Positions 56,360 to 64,000 of a DNA stretch of 64,000 nt are shown here, one piece after another. The first letter of the stretch is position 1, and each line of letters begins with the position of its first letter. The position numbers and the translations under genes are program-made. Below the pieces are notes generated by a model that had not been told where the DNA came from, searched no databases, and worked only from the letters and a program-made list of their open reading frames with translations. The DNA is from Ochrobactrum sp. RH2CCR150 (lineage in GTDB: Bacteria > Pseudomonadota > Alphaproteobacteria > Rhizobiales > Rhizobiaceae): assembly GCA_014138095.1 (NCBI GenBank), contig JACGXE010000001.1:310001-374000 (forward strand). Direction: 5' to 3'.

Positions 56360-56363
56360 CAGC

Positions 56364-56463
56364 GTGGGAGGTTGGTGGTGGACGAGCCACTCGCCAACCG
56401 GGTCAGGTCCGGAAGGAAGCAGCCCTAACGAGCCAGGCACGGGTCGCCGTGCCAGCCTCCCAC
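56364..56463 (+). ncRNA. ffs: signal recognition particle RNA (4.5S type)
   Basis: The conserved domain IV GGTCAGGTCCGGAAGGAAGC is present at 56401-56420, followed by AGCCCTAA. The 5' and 3' ends GTGGGAGG (56364-56371) and CCTCCCAC (56456-56463) pair to close the long hairpin. The RNA of about 100 nt binds Ffh and targets membrane proteins. A short T-run follows. It sits between the HIT gene and dnaX, the usual place next to dnaX in this group. Confidence 0.95.
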
Positions 56464-56610
56464 CCTTTTCTCATTCGCCATTTTTTCTGGCTATCTGGCG
56501 GCTTTTGATGGCCCTGTTGATGGACAGTGTCCGTTGTTGACGTCACTCATAGGTCCGGTCCAAACTGGCGGTCGAGAAAAAAGCGTAACAGGAAGAACGG
56601 AAGGGTCGCC

Positions 56611-58440
56611 ATGGATACGAAATCCGCTGGCATAGCTGCCGATGGGGCCTATCGCGTTCTCGCCCGCAAATATCGTCCGCAGAATTTCAACGATCTCGTC
56701 GGCCAGGAGCCGATGGTGCGCACGCTCAAAAATGCTTTTGAGACCGGGCGCATTGCGCAGGCCTGGATGCTCACCGGCGTTCGCGGTGTTGGCAAGACGA
56801 CGACGGCGCGCATTCTGGCGCGGGCGCTCAACTACAAGACCGATACTGTCGATCAGCCGACAATTGACCTCTCCGTGCCCGGCGAGCATTGCCAGGCGAT
56901 TATGGAAGGCCGCCATGTCGATGTGATCGAGATGGACGCCGCCTCGCACACCGGTATTGACGATATTCGCGAGATCATCGAACAGGTGCGCTATCGTCCG
57001 GTCTCGGCGCGCTACAAAGTCTACATCATTGACGAAGTGCACATGCTGTCCAATCAGGCCTTCAACGGCCTGTTGAAGACGCTTGAAGAACCGCCGCCGC
57101 ATGTGAAATTCATTTTCGCCACCACCGAAATCCGCAAGGTGCCGATCACGGTTCTGTCGCGCTGCCAGCGCTTTGACCTGCGCCGTATCGAATCGGGCAC
57201 GCTGGCGCAGCATCTGCGCCGCATTGCGGAAGCCGAGCAGATCGAAGTCGACGACGCGTCGCTTGCCATGATCGCTCGCGCCGGTGAAGGCTCCGCCCGC
57301 GATTCGTTATCGATCTTCGATCAGGCCATCGCACATGGCGCTGGTCAGGTCAGCGCGGAAGCCGTGCGCTCCATGCTGGGGCTTGCCGACCGCGCCCGGA
57401 TCATCGATCTCTTCGAAATGCTGATGCGCGGCGATGTGGCTGCCGCTCTTACCGAGTTTCGCGCGCAATATGACGTCGGTGCCGACCCTTCGGTGGTGCT
57501 GACTGATCTGGCGGACTTCAATCATCTGGTGACGCGCCTGCGCTTCACGCCTGATGTGGCGGAAGATGTGTCGCTGTCGGAAGATGAACGCGTGCGCGGC
57601 CGCGATTTTGCGCAGAAACTGTCAGTGCGCGTATTGTCTCGCACCTGGCAGATGCTGCTCAAGGGCATTTCGGAAGTGGATACGGCAACCCGTCCGGTAC
57701 AGGCTGCCGAAATGTTGCTGATCCGTCTGGCGCATGCCGCCGATCTGCCGACGCTGGACGAAGCGTTGCGCGGCCTCGAAAACGGTTCCGTTTCCGCAGG
57801 GCGTTCGCAGCCTTCGGGGAATCCACGGTCGGGTGGCAATGGCGCGCCAGAAGCACGTTTCGCCACCGATGCCGTCGGTTCGGCCTCCATGGCATCCGCC
57901 TCGGGCGGACCGGCCGCGGCCATGCGCATCGTGGAAACGGCTGCGCAACCGGTTCAGCCGCCTGCTCCGCAGCCCATTGCCGAGAGTGCGCCACAGCCTT
58001 CCGTGCCGGTCAACAGCCTGAACGACATTGTTGCGATGGCCGACAAGCATCGCAACATGCAGTTCAAGATTCTGGTCAAGAACTGTGTGCGTCTGGCGTC
58101 CATCGCTCCGGGGCGTCTGGAAATCGGTCTGACCGACGATGCGCCGAAATCGCTGCCGAGCGAGATCGCGCAATATCTTTTGAACTGGACCGGCATTCGC
58201 TGGGTGGTGACTGTGGCGCGCGATGTTGCGAGCCAGACCGTTGCCGAAGCGGAAACGGAGCGTCGCGACAATCTTGTGACCGACGCTCGCGCCGATCCGG
58301 ATGTGGCAGCCATTCTCGCAGCCTTTCCGGGCGCGAAAATCACCGACGTGCGCATAGCCGTGGCGGAACAGAACGATGACGAGGACATTGACCTCGACGC
58401 CGTTGCTGAAGTGCCCGGCGTGCCGTCTGAAGACGACTGA
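56611..58440 (+). CDS. dnaX: DNA polymerase III subunit gamma/tau
   Basis: A 609-residue clamp-loader ATPase. Walker A is GVRGVGKTT (56-64), [22 protein letters not shown] carries the DExH-type box and [20 protein letters not shown] the sensor region. The zinc-binding Cys cluster of enterobacterial DnaX is largely gone: only Cys94 remains in [15 protein letters not shown] Pro/Ala-rich linker and the tau-specific C-terminal domain follow. The start at 56611 has GGAAGG upstream. I see no obvious A-rich slippery site for a gamma frameshift, but did not search exhaustively. Confidence 0.93.
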   Translation: MDTKSAGIAADGAYRVLARKYRPQNFNDLVGQEPMVRTLKNAFETGRIAQAWMLTGVRGVGKTTTARILARALNYKTDTVDQPTIDLSVPGEHCQAIMEGRHVDVIEMDAASHTGIDDIREIIEQVRYRPVSARYKVYIIDEVHMLSNQAFNGLLKTLEEPPPHVKFIFATTEIRKVPITVLSRCQRFDLRRIESGTLAQHLRRIAEAEQIEVDDASLAMIARAGEGSARDSLSIFDQAIAHGAGQVSAEAVRSMLGLADRARIIDLFEMLMRGDVAAALTEFRAQYDVGADPSVVLTDLADFNHLVTRLRFTPDVAEDVSLSEDERVRGRDFAQKLSVRVLSRTWQMLLKGISEVDTATRPVQAAEMLLIRLAHAADLPTLDEALRGLENGSVSAGRSQPSGNPRSGGNGAPEARFATDAVGSASMASASGGPAAAMRIVETAAQPVQPPAPQPIAESAPQPSVPVNSLNDIVAMADKHRNMQFKILVKNCVRLASIAPGRLEIGLTDDAPKSLPSEIAQYLLNWTGIRWVVTVARDVASQTVAEAETERRDNLVTDARADPDVAAILAAFPGAKITDVRIAVAEQNDDEDIDLDAVAEVPGVPSEDD

Positions 58441-58466
58441 ATTATCGAAGACTATGGAGTAAACCC

Positions 58467-58790
58467 ATGCGTGACATGATGGGCATGATGAAGCAGGCGA
58501 AGGAATTGCAGGCCAAGATGAAGGCCATGCAGGACGAAATCGCCAATCTTGAAGCCACAGCCTCTTCTGGCGGCGGTCTGGTGACGATCACTTTGTCGGG
58601 CAAGGGCACCTTGTCGGCACTGAAGATCGATCCGTCGCTGGCCAAGGAAGACGAGGTGGAAATCCTCGAAGACCTGATCATCGCGGCGCATAACGATGCC
58701 AAGGCAAAACTGGAAGCTGTAATGGCTGAGAAGACACAGTCGCTGACGGCGGGTCTTCCGATTCCTCCCGGTTTCAAGCTGCCGTTTTAA
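58467..58790 (+). CDS. YbaB/EbfC family nucleoid-associated protein
   Basis: A 107-residue DNA-binding protein ([21 protein letters not shown], then a central [21 protein letters not shown] and a C-terminal helix). In many bacteria it lies between dnaX and recR, as here, and a role in nucleoid structure or repair is likely. It starts 26 bp after dnaX with GGAG upstream. Confidence 0.92.
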   Translation: MRDMMGMMKQAKELQAKMKAMQDEIANLEATASSGGGLVTITLSGKGTLSALKIDPSLAKEDEVEILEDLIIAAHNDAKAKLEAVMAEKTQSLTAGLPIPPGFKLPF

Positions 58791-58794
58791 GACA

Positions 58795-58910
58795 GTAGGG
58801 GAGTAGGGAAGTAGGGAAGTATGTTTGGTCGGCTGATTGCCGCCATGTCGCATATTCCCTCATTCCTTCCCCCTACTCACTTATTCCCCTGTTCCGTTAC
58901 TCCCTTAGGC
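58795..58910. repeat. purine-rich repeat and its inverted counterpart between ybaB and recR
   Basis: The left side has three near-identical units built on AGTAGGG(A/G) (58795-58820). The right side (about 58855-58900) is a pyrimidine-rich stretch whose complement reads in a similar way (GGGGAATAAGTGAGTAGGGG). The whole spacer can therefore fold into an imperfect stem. No gene is here. Confidence 0.6.
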
Positions 58911-58912
58911 AT

Positions 58913-59518
58913 ATGTCCAAACGAATCGCCGGTCCTGAAATCGAACGTCTGATCCAGCTTCTGGCCCGCGTACCGGGTCTGGGGCCGCGTTCGGCGCGCC
59001 GTGCGGCGCTTCATCTCATCAAGAAGAAAGAAGCGCTTCTGGTGCCGCTGGGCGGCGCCATGCAGGAAGCTGCCGAGAAAGTGCGCATCTGTTCGTGCTG
59101 CGGTAATGTCGACACGTCCGATCCCTGCACCATTTGCACGGACGAGCGACGTGACCCCACCACGCTGATCGTGGTGGAAGACGTGTCCGATCTCTGGGCG
59201 CTGGAGCGGGCGGGCACGATGAACGTGCGCTACCATGTTCTGGGCGGTCGCCTGTCGCCGCTGGATGGCATTGGTCCCGACGATCTCAACATCAAGGGGC
59301 TGGTGGAGCGTGTGGCAACCGGTGAGATCAAGGAAGTGATTCTCGCGGTCAATGCGACCGTCGAAGGTCAGACCACCGCCCATTACATTACCGATCAATT
59401 GGCAAATTTCGAGGTCCGCGTCACACGTCTCGCTCATGGTGTGCCGGTGGGCGGCGAACTCGATTATCTGGACGAAGGCACGCTGGCTGCCGCCTTGCGA
59501 GCACGAACCACCCTTTAG
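58913..59518 (+). CDS. recR: recombination protein RecR
   Basis: A 201-residue partner of RecF/RecO. A helix-hairpin-helix ([17 protein letters not shown]), a zinc finger with Cys60, Cys63, Cys72 and Cys75 ([16 protein letters not shown]), and a Toprim domain ([17 protein letters not shown]) are present. The dnaX-ybaB-recR order is conserved in many bacteria. ATG 58913 has no clear ribosome site. Confidence 0.95.
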   Translation: MSKRIAGPEIERLIQLLARVPGLGPRSARRAALHLIKKKEALLVPLGGAMQEAAEKVRICSCCGNVDTSDPCTICTDERRDPTTLIVVEDVSDLWALERAGTMNVRYHVLGGRLSPLDGIGPDDLNIKGLVERVATGEIKEVILAVNATVEGQTTAHYITDQLANFEVRVTRLAHGVPVGGELDYLDEGTLAAALRARTTL

Positions 59519-59535
59519 TTATTCGGGAGAAAAAC

Positions 59536-60795
59536 ATGGCAGCAAGCCGTTGGAAGCATGCTTTGAAAACTGCTCTGGGTCTTGCCGTCATTCTTGCTGT
59601 TTCTCCTGCCGTCGCAGCTCCCTCCAAGGCGCAGGTCGAAGGTCAGTATCGCAACTGGATCGAGCGGGATCTCTGGCCGGAAGCAAAGGCGGCGGGTGTT
59701 TCCCGCGCCGTCTTTGATCAGGCTTTTGCGGGCGTGACGATCAACTGGAAATTGCCCGATCTGGTCATCCCCGGTGAAAAACCGTCGACTCCGAAAGAGC
59801 AGAAACAGGCAGAGTTCGGCGCACCTGGCAAGTATTTCAATGCCAAAACCATGGCGTCGGTCACGAGCGGCGGTCAGGCGCGTTATGGCCAATATGCCAG
59901 CCTTCTGAAACGCATCGAGCAGAAATATGGTGTTCCGGGCCCGATCATCGTTGCGATATGGGGCCGTGAATCCGGTTTCGGCACGGTCAAGATTCCCTAC
60001 AATGTGTTTGAAGTTCTCGGCACAAAAGCCTTTATGGCGACACGCAAGGACATGTTCCGCAAGGAGCTGATCGCTGCGCTCGAAATCGCGTCCAAAGGCT
60101 ATATCGACGAAAGCGCCATGAAAAGCTCCTGGGCTGGCGCGCTTGGACAGCCGCAATTTATGCCGACTTCCTATCTCAAACATGCTGTCGATTTCGATGG
60201 CGACGGCAAGCGCGACATCTGGAATTCCGTGCCGGATACGCTGGCTTCTATCGCCAATTACCTGAATCTGCACGGCTGGCAGAAAGGGCGTGACTGGGGT
60301 TTCGAGGTCAATGTCCCGCAGAGCGTGTCGTGTTCGCTGGAGGGCCCGGATCAGGGCAAACCGATTGCAGAATGGTCCAAGCTTGGTATCACCCGCGTCA
60401 ATGGCAAGGCATTTCCCGCTGGTGAAATGAAGGGCGAAAGCTTTTTGCTCATGCCTGCCGGCCGCTTCGGCCCGGCCTTCATCGTGAGCCAGAATTTCTA
60501 CGTGCTCAAGGACTATAATATGAGCGATCTCTACGCGCTCTTCATCGGCCATGTCGGCGACCGCGTTGCTTATGGTGCGGGTGATTTCCAGCAGTCATGG
60601 GGCAATGTCGGCACGATGTATCGCTCGGATATCGGTGCGATGCAGAAGCGCTTGCAGGCGCAAGGTTATGACGTCGGCAAGCCGGACGGATTACCTGGCT
60701 TCAAGACGCGCCGCTCGATTGGCCTGTGGCAGGCAAAGAACGGCATGGCTTCGACCTGTTTCCCGCAGCCTGAACTGTTGCGTCAGATACGCTGA
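59536..60795 (+). CDS. lytic murein transglycosylase (MltB family)
   Basis: A 419-residue enzyme that cuts peptidoglycan to anhydro-muropeptides. A signal peptide (cut near AVAA-PS) is followed by the SLT_2 domain with catalytic Glu145 (IWGRESGFGT) and SWAGALGQPQFMPTSYLKHAVDFDGDG, and a C-terminal peptidoglycan-binding domain (SDIGAMQKRLQAQGYDVGKPDG). It ends with a 13-bp overlap on the convergent LysR gene. Confidence 0.93.
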   Translation: MAASRWKHALKTALGLAVILAVSPAVAAPSKAQVEGQYRNWIERDLWPEAKAAGVSRAVFDQAFAGVTINWKLPDLVIPGEKPSTPKEQKQAEFGAPGKYFNAKTMASVTSGGQARYGQYASLLKRIEQKYGVPGPIIVAIWGRESGFGTVKIPYNVFEVLGTKAFMATRKDMFRKELIAALEIASKGYIDESAMKSSWAGALGQPQFMPTSYLKHAVDFDGDGKRDIWNSVPDTLASIANYLNLHGWQKGRDWGFEVNVPQSVSCSLEGPDQGKPIAEWSKLGITRVNGKAFPAGEMKGESFLLMPAGRFGPAFIVSQNFYVLKDYNMSDLYALFIGHVGDRVAYGAGDFQQSWGNVGTMYRSDIGAMQKRLQAQGYDVGKPDGLPGFKTRRSIGLWQAKNGMASTCFPQPELLRQIR

Positions 60796-61679
60796 CTGGA
60801 ATCAGTGACAAGCACATCTGCAAAGGCCTGAAGCGCTTTTGTTCTGTAACGGTCATTGTGCAATAGCATGAGAAACTGACGTTGCGGCAGGATGAAGTCT
60901 GCTTTGACAAGCGTTCCGGCGGCGAGATGCGGCGCGGCCACCAATTCTGATATGGCGGTGACATAATCGCCAGAGCGAACGGCTGAACAAATCGCCTCAT
61001 TGGACGGCAGTTCCAGCGCCACATTCAACCGCGCGGGGTTATAGCCGTTAGCGCGCATGGCATCTTCGAAAACACTACGTGTGCCAGATCCCTGTTCGCG
61101 CAAAATCCATTTTCCTTCGAACAAACGGTCCCAAGAGAGGCGGCCCGCGCCGCTCCACGGGTGGTCCGGACGCGTAACCAGAATAAGCTGATCAGTCGCC
61201 ACCTTGCTGACGGAAAGTGCTGGTGCCTGCACTGAACCTTCCACCAGACCGATATCGCCTGCGCCCTCCTGCGTCGCTTCAGTCACGCTTTCCGTATTGC
61301 CCAGTGTCAGGCGCACCTCGATCATCGGGTAGGCGCTGTGAAACTGCGCCAGAAAGGGCGGCAACCAGTAGCTTGCGATGGTCTGGCTGGCGTGGATCGA
61401 GAGAATGCCACGCTTGCCGCCACCGAATTCAGACAGCATACGTTCGGCAGAACGCGCGCGCGCCAGCGTCGCACGTGCTTCATCCAGAAACAGACGACCG
61501 TCGCCGGTCAGTTCGATGCGACGTCCGATACGGTTGAACAGTGTCGCGCCATAACGCTCTTCCAAAGTGCGGATCGCGGAACTGACTGCCGAAGGCGTCA
61601 GATGCAGCGCCTCGGAGGCGCGAGTCAGATGTTCTCGTTCCGCCACTTCAATGAAAATACGCAGTTGTTCCAGTGTCAT
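60783..61679 (-). CDS. LysR family transcriptional regulator
   Basis: A 298-residue regulator. The N-terminal helix-turn-helix is LRIFIEVAEREHLTRASEALHLTPSAVSSAIRTLEE; the effector domain follows (IGLVEGSVQ, LVTRPDHPWSG). Divergent to the YeiH-like gene across 106 bp, it matches the LysR-YeiH pairing seen in E. coli (YeiE/YeiH), so it may control that gene in response to an anion such as sulfite; this is inference. Its own start is 10 bp from the T-N11-A box. Confidence 0.85.
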   Translation of the reverse strand: MTLEQLRIFIEVAEREHLTRASEALHLTPSAVSSAIRTLEERYGATLFNRIGRRIELTGDGRLFLDEARATLARARSAERMLSEFGGGKRGILSIHASQTIASYWLPPFLAQFHSAYPMIEVRLTLGNTESVTEATQEGAGDIGLVEGSVQAPALSVSKVATDQLILVTRPDHPWSGAGRLSWDRLFEGKWILREQGSGTRSVFEDAMRANGYNPARLNVALELPSNEAICSAVRSGDYVTAISELVAAPHLAAGTLVKADFILPQRQFLMLLHNDRYRTKALQAFADVLVTDSSQRI

Positions 61680-61688
61680 AGCTCATAC

Positions 61689-61707
61689 CATTCGATTGTA
61701 TAGAATG
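61689..61707 (+). promoter_or_regulatory. LysR-type T-N11-A box
   Basis: CATTC (61689-61693) and GAATG (61703-61707) form an inverted repeat with a 9-base spacer, fitting the T-N11-A rule for LysR operators. It lies in the LysR/YeiH divergent spacer, next to the LysR start. Confidence 0.6.
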
Positions 61708-61785
61708 ATTTATGCCATATAATGAAATGGATTGAACAGGGAAAATAAGACATTAAATCGGAATGGAATTCTCTTTCGATATGAA

Positions 61786-62805
61786 ATGCCGATAATGACA
61801 TACTCAAAAATCCAGAACATCCTCCCCGGACTTGCACTTAGCATCGGCGTCGCGGCAGCGGCCATCGGTCTTGAGAAGATCGAGGCCCATTACGCTGGCA
61901 GGGCATGGCTTGAAGCGTTGGTGATTGCCATTCTGCTCGGCACGATGGTGCGCACGTTCCTGCGTCCCGGCAAGCAGTTCAGCAAAGGCATCGGCTTTTC
62001 GGCAAAGATGATTCTGGAAATCGCCGTGGTGCTTCTTGGCGCATCAATCAGCGTCAGCGCGGTGATCGCGGCAGGTTCCGGCCTTATTCTTGGCATTGCC
62101 TGTGTCGTGGTGGTGGCGATAGCCTTGAGCTATGGTATCGGGCGACTGCTGAAGCTGCCGCATCGCATGGCGGTGCTGGTGGCCTGCGGCAATTCGATTT
62201 GCGGCAACTCGGCCATTGCGGCAACAGCGCCGGTCATCGGGGCTGAAAGCGAGGATGTTGCCGCCTCCATCGCTTTCACGGCAATTCTTGGTGTGGTCGT
62301 GGTGTTGTGCCTACCGCTGCTGGTGCCGCTTCTTGGCTTGTCCCATACTCAGTATGGCGTGCTTGCAGGCTTGACGGTCTATGCCGTGCCGCAGGTGCTG
62401 GCCGCGACGGCTCCCGTTGCGACGATTAGTGTGCAACTCGGCACGCTGGTCAAGCTGGTGCGGGTGCTGATGCTCGGTCCGGTTATTCTGGCTCTGGCTG
62501 TCCTCGCGGGCAATAAGGACGCAGGCGCAAAGCCGGGCTTTTTCCAATTAGTGCCGTGGTTCATCCTAGGCTTTCTTGCAATGATGGCGTTGCACTCACT
62601 GCATCTTATTCCGGAAACATTGCTGCCCGGTATTCAATATGCCTCGACGCTGCTCACCATCATTTCGATGGCCGCGCTTGGTCTTGGTGTTGATGTCCGC
62701 TCTGTAGCGCAGGCTGGCGGGCGCGTGACGCTGACGGCGGTTCTTTCGCTCTTATCGCTTGGCATCATCAGTCTGGGACTGATTCATATGCTCGGGGTCA
62801 TGTGA
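61786..62805 (+). CDS. YeiH family putative sulfate exporter (UPF0324)
   Basis: An integral membrane protein of 339 residues with about ten membrane segments. Typical blocks: GRAWLEALVIAILLGTMVR, AVLVACGNSICGNSAIAATAPV and TVYAVPQVLAATAPV. ATG 61786 or ATG 61795 start before the first segment; the frame also opens at a TTG at 61732. The ribosome site is weak for all. The function is uncertain: the family is annotated as a sulfate or sulfite exporter. Confidence 0.85.
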   Translation: MPIMTYSKIQNILPGLALSIGVAAAAIGLEKIEAHYAGRAWLEALVIAILLGTMVRTFLRPGKQFSKGIGFSAKMILEIAVVLLGASISVSAVIAAGSGLILGIACVVVVAIALSYGIGRLLKLPHRMAVLVACGNSICGNSAIAATAPVIGAESEDVAASIAFTAILGVVVVLCLPLLVPLLGLSHTQYGVLAGLTVYAVPQVLAATAPVATISVQLGTLVKLVRVLMLGPVILALAVLAGNKDAGAKPGFFQLVPWFILGFLAMMALHSLHLIPETLLPGIQYASTLLTIISMAALGLGVDVRSVAQAGGRVTLTAVLSLLSLGIISLGLIHMLGVM

Positions 62806-62824
62806 GTTTGCGACGCAAAAGATA

Positions 62825-62851
62825 GCCCTGCCGCAGTAAAATTGGCAGGGC
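62825..62851. terminator. hairpin between convergent genes
   Basis: GCCCTGCC (62825-62832) with GGCAGGGC (62844-62851), loop of 11; there is only a weak T-run. It may end either of the two convergent genes. Confidence 0.5.
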
Positions 62852-62883
62852 ATCTTCTAATGCGATTACAGTTTGTTGATGAA

Positions 62884-63576
62884 TTAGAATTTGTAGGCCA
62901 CACCAAGGCGGATATCGTTGGTGGTTAGTTTTTGCTGGAGGGTCGTGCTGGCCATGCCTGTATCCAGATCGCGCTTACGAAAATCGGTATAGCGATATTC
63001 CAGGCGCAAAATGACATTGTCGGTTGCCGCATAATCGACACCGCCGCCAATCGTCCAGCCAGTCTGTGTTTTCTTTTGCGTCAGCGATCTTTGTGACGAT
63101 GGATTTGTCGACGTCACAGAAAGCGTATCCTTGATACTACCGAAAGCCACGCCGCCAGCGATATAGGGCATGAAGCGATTAATCGCATAACCTATGCGGG
63201 GACGTATGGCGCCCGACCACTGTAGGTCCGTTTTGACCGAGGCAGTTGTGGTCGGATCGCTCCCAATGCCGGTTCTATTGATTTCAGCACCTGAAAAGTC
63301 ACCATCTATGCCCAGAATGACATTGTTCCCGACGTCAAAATTATATCCTGCATAGATGCCTCCTAAAAAGCCCCTGGGGCGCAAATCGCCAATCATCGGC
63401 GAAAATTTGGTCTTCCCAAATCCGTAGCCAACTTGGCCTCCGATATAGCCGCCACTCCAATTGAATGAGCTTAAGATAGGCATTGGTTCAGGCTCGACGA
63501 TAACATCGGCGGCATTGGCGTGAGCAGCCACAATTGTCATTATGCCAGCAATGCCTGTAAGAATTTTTATATTCAT
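62884..63576 (-). CDS. outer-membrane beta-barrel protein (Omp25/31 family)
   Basis: A 230-residue barrel. Signal peptide (KILTGIAGIMTIVAAHANA-AD), then FNWSGGYIGGQVGYGFGKTKF, the strand pattern of Omp31/Omp25-like proteins of Brucella and rhizobia, and a C-terminal Phe (GVAYKF). It is likely an 8-stranded barrel. AGGAGA precedes the start. It has a promoter and palindrome upstream and sits next to AT-rich spacer. Confidence 0.9.
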   Translation of the reverse strand: MNIKILTGIAGIMTIVAAHANAADVIVEPEPMPILSSFNWSGGYIGGQVGYGFGKTKFSPMIGDLRPRGFLGGIYAGYNFDVGNNVILGIDGDFSGAEINRTGIGSDPTTTASVKTDLQWSGAIRPRIGYAINRFMPYIAGGVAFGSIKDTLSVTSTNPSSQRSLTQKKTQTGWTIGGGVDYAATDNVILRLEYRYTDFRKRDLDTGMASTTLQQKLTTNDIRLGVAYKF

Positions 63577-64000
63577 TGATATCTCCTAAAATATTACGTT
63601 AAAGCGGAAAGTCCTTTGGTATTTATTCTTTTATTTATGTATAAATAAAAGGTCAATTTGATGATAAATATTTAAAAATGAATAATGTAATAATTGTTTA
63701 TTATTATGATTTTGTTTTATGTTATTATATAATTTGATTTATAAATAATTATTAAGGTATAAAATGCTTTCGTCGGTTTTTTTATTTGTGTTGCGGAAAT
63801 GTATCTAAGTTATTTATATTTACTTAGCATTTATCTAAAGCGCGCATTGCGTGTACAGCATTTTGCCAGCGTTGGTTTGTTCGCATGTGCAGCATTAGAG
63901 CCGCTTCAAAACTGGTAAGGCAGTTTTCGCAGGTCGATATTCGATTGGATAACTTATCAGGCAGATCGTTGTGGAGTGTGGTTTCCCAAGGGTGGGGCAG
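63577..64000. other. AT-rich spacer upstream of the Omp gene
   Basis: No gene is supported in 424 bp. The part 63600-63840 is markedly AT-rich and holds the Omp promoter and the palindrome; from about 63850 to the end the base composition returns to normal, with no open frame of interest. The window cuts here, so what lies beyond is not seen. Confidence 0.6.
63628..63656 (-). promoter_or_regulatory. Omp promoter with internal palindrome
   Basis: On the minus strand TTGACC (63656-63651) and TAAAAG (63633-63628) are 17 bp apart. Between and over the -10 lies the exact inverted repeat CTTTTATTTAT / ATAAATAAAAG (63628-63638 and 63641-63651) with a 2-base centre, a plausible operator. The 3' end is 51 bp before the start codon. 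Confidence 0.6.

Noticed and set aside
1-64000. CRISPR arrays, prophage, IS elements, integrases, tRNA or rRNA genes
   Set aside because: I found no evenly spaced direct repeats with unique spacers, no transposase, integrase or phage structural genes, and no tRNA cloverleaf while reading through. The inverted repeats seen are short palindromes, not IS ends.

Overview
The window reads as a piece of the main chromosome of an alphaproteobacterium of the Brucella/Ochrobactrum group (Hyphomicrobiales). This is inferred from close protein resemblance (Irr, FabI, DnaA, RimP, the Yej transporter), the gene order, the high-GC coding bias and the style of the intergenic palindromic repeats. It is almost entirely core genome. 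I see no prophage, insertion sequence, integrase, CRISPR array, tRNA or rRNA.

Layout. 1-12.7 kb: the 3' part of trmB, then the translation/RNA cluster rimP-nusA-ylxR-infB-rbfA-truB-rpsO-pnp and an RsmC-like methyltransferase. 12.8-15.5 kb: a fatty-acid operon on the minus strand (fabA-fabB-fabI), divergent from the iron/heme regulator irr (15.9 kb). 16.4-22.1 kb: a MarR regulator with an NlpC/P60 peptidase, a secreted alpha/beta hydrolase, a D-2-hydroxyacid dehydrogenase, an SH3-domain protein and an M17 aminopeptidase. 22.2-33.8 kb: a complete Tad (Flp pilus) locus. Its core is flp-cpaA-cpaB-cpaC-cpaD-cpaE-cpaF-tadB-tadC on the minus strand, flanked by a TadD-like lipoprotein (+), a short secretin-N-like protein and two TadE-like minor pilins (+). 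33.8-42.6 kb: mutM, an enoyl-CoA hydratase, rpsT, then dnaA-dnaN-recF, a MoeB/ThiF-like enzyme and a GNAT acetyltransferase. 42.7-51.3 kb: a Yej-type peptide ABC transporter operon with two tandem binding proteins (yejA1-yejA2-yejB-yejE-yejF), ending in a ghrA-like reductase. 51.4-64 kb: a membrane-anchored cytochrome c, kdsB, pheA, nudC, an AT-rich orphan gene, a HIT protein, the SRP RNA (ffs), dnaX-ybaB-recR, an MltB-like transglycosylase, a divergent LysR/YeiH pair and an Omp25/31-like porin.

Functional threads. The first 12 kb builds the transcription, translation-initiation and RNA-decay machinery. The Tad locus assembles an adhesive pilus. dnaA-dnaN-recF and dnaX-ybaB-recR serve replication and repair. 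The Yej operon imports peptides. The Fab operon makes unsaturated and saturated fatty acids.

Nothing here is a clearly new multi-gene system. The most interesting signals are regulatory or structural: a good promoter followed at once by an intrinsic-terminator hairpin in the rimP-nusA leader; long hairpins in the ylxR, infB and pnp leaders; a GANTC and DnaA-box cluster upstream of dnaA; a near-24-bp palindrome inside the porin promoter; two paralogous YejA proteins with different export signals; a MoeB-like enzyme lacking its zinc cysteines; and one low-GC orphan gene at 55.3 kb.
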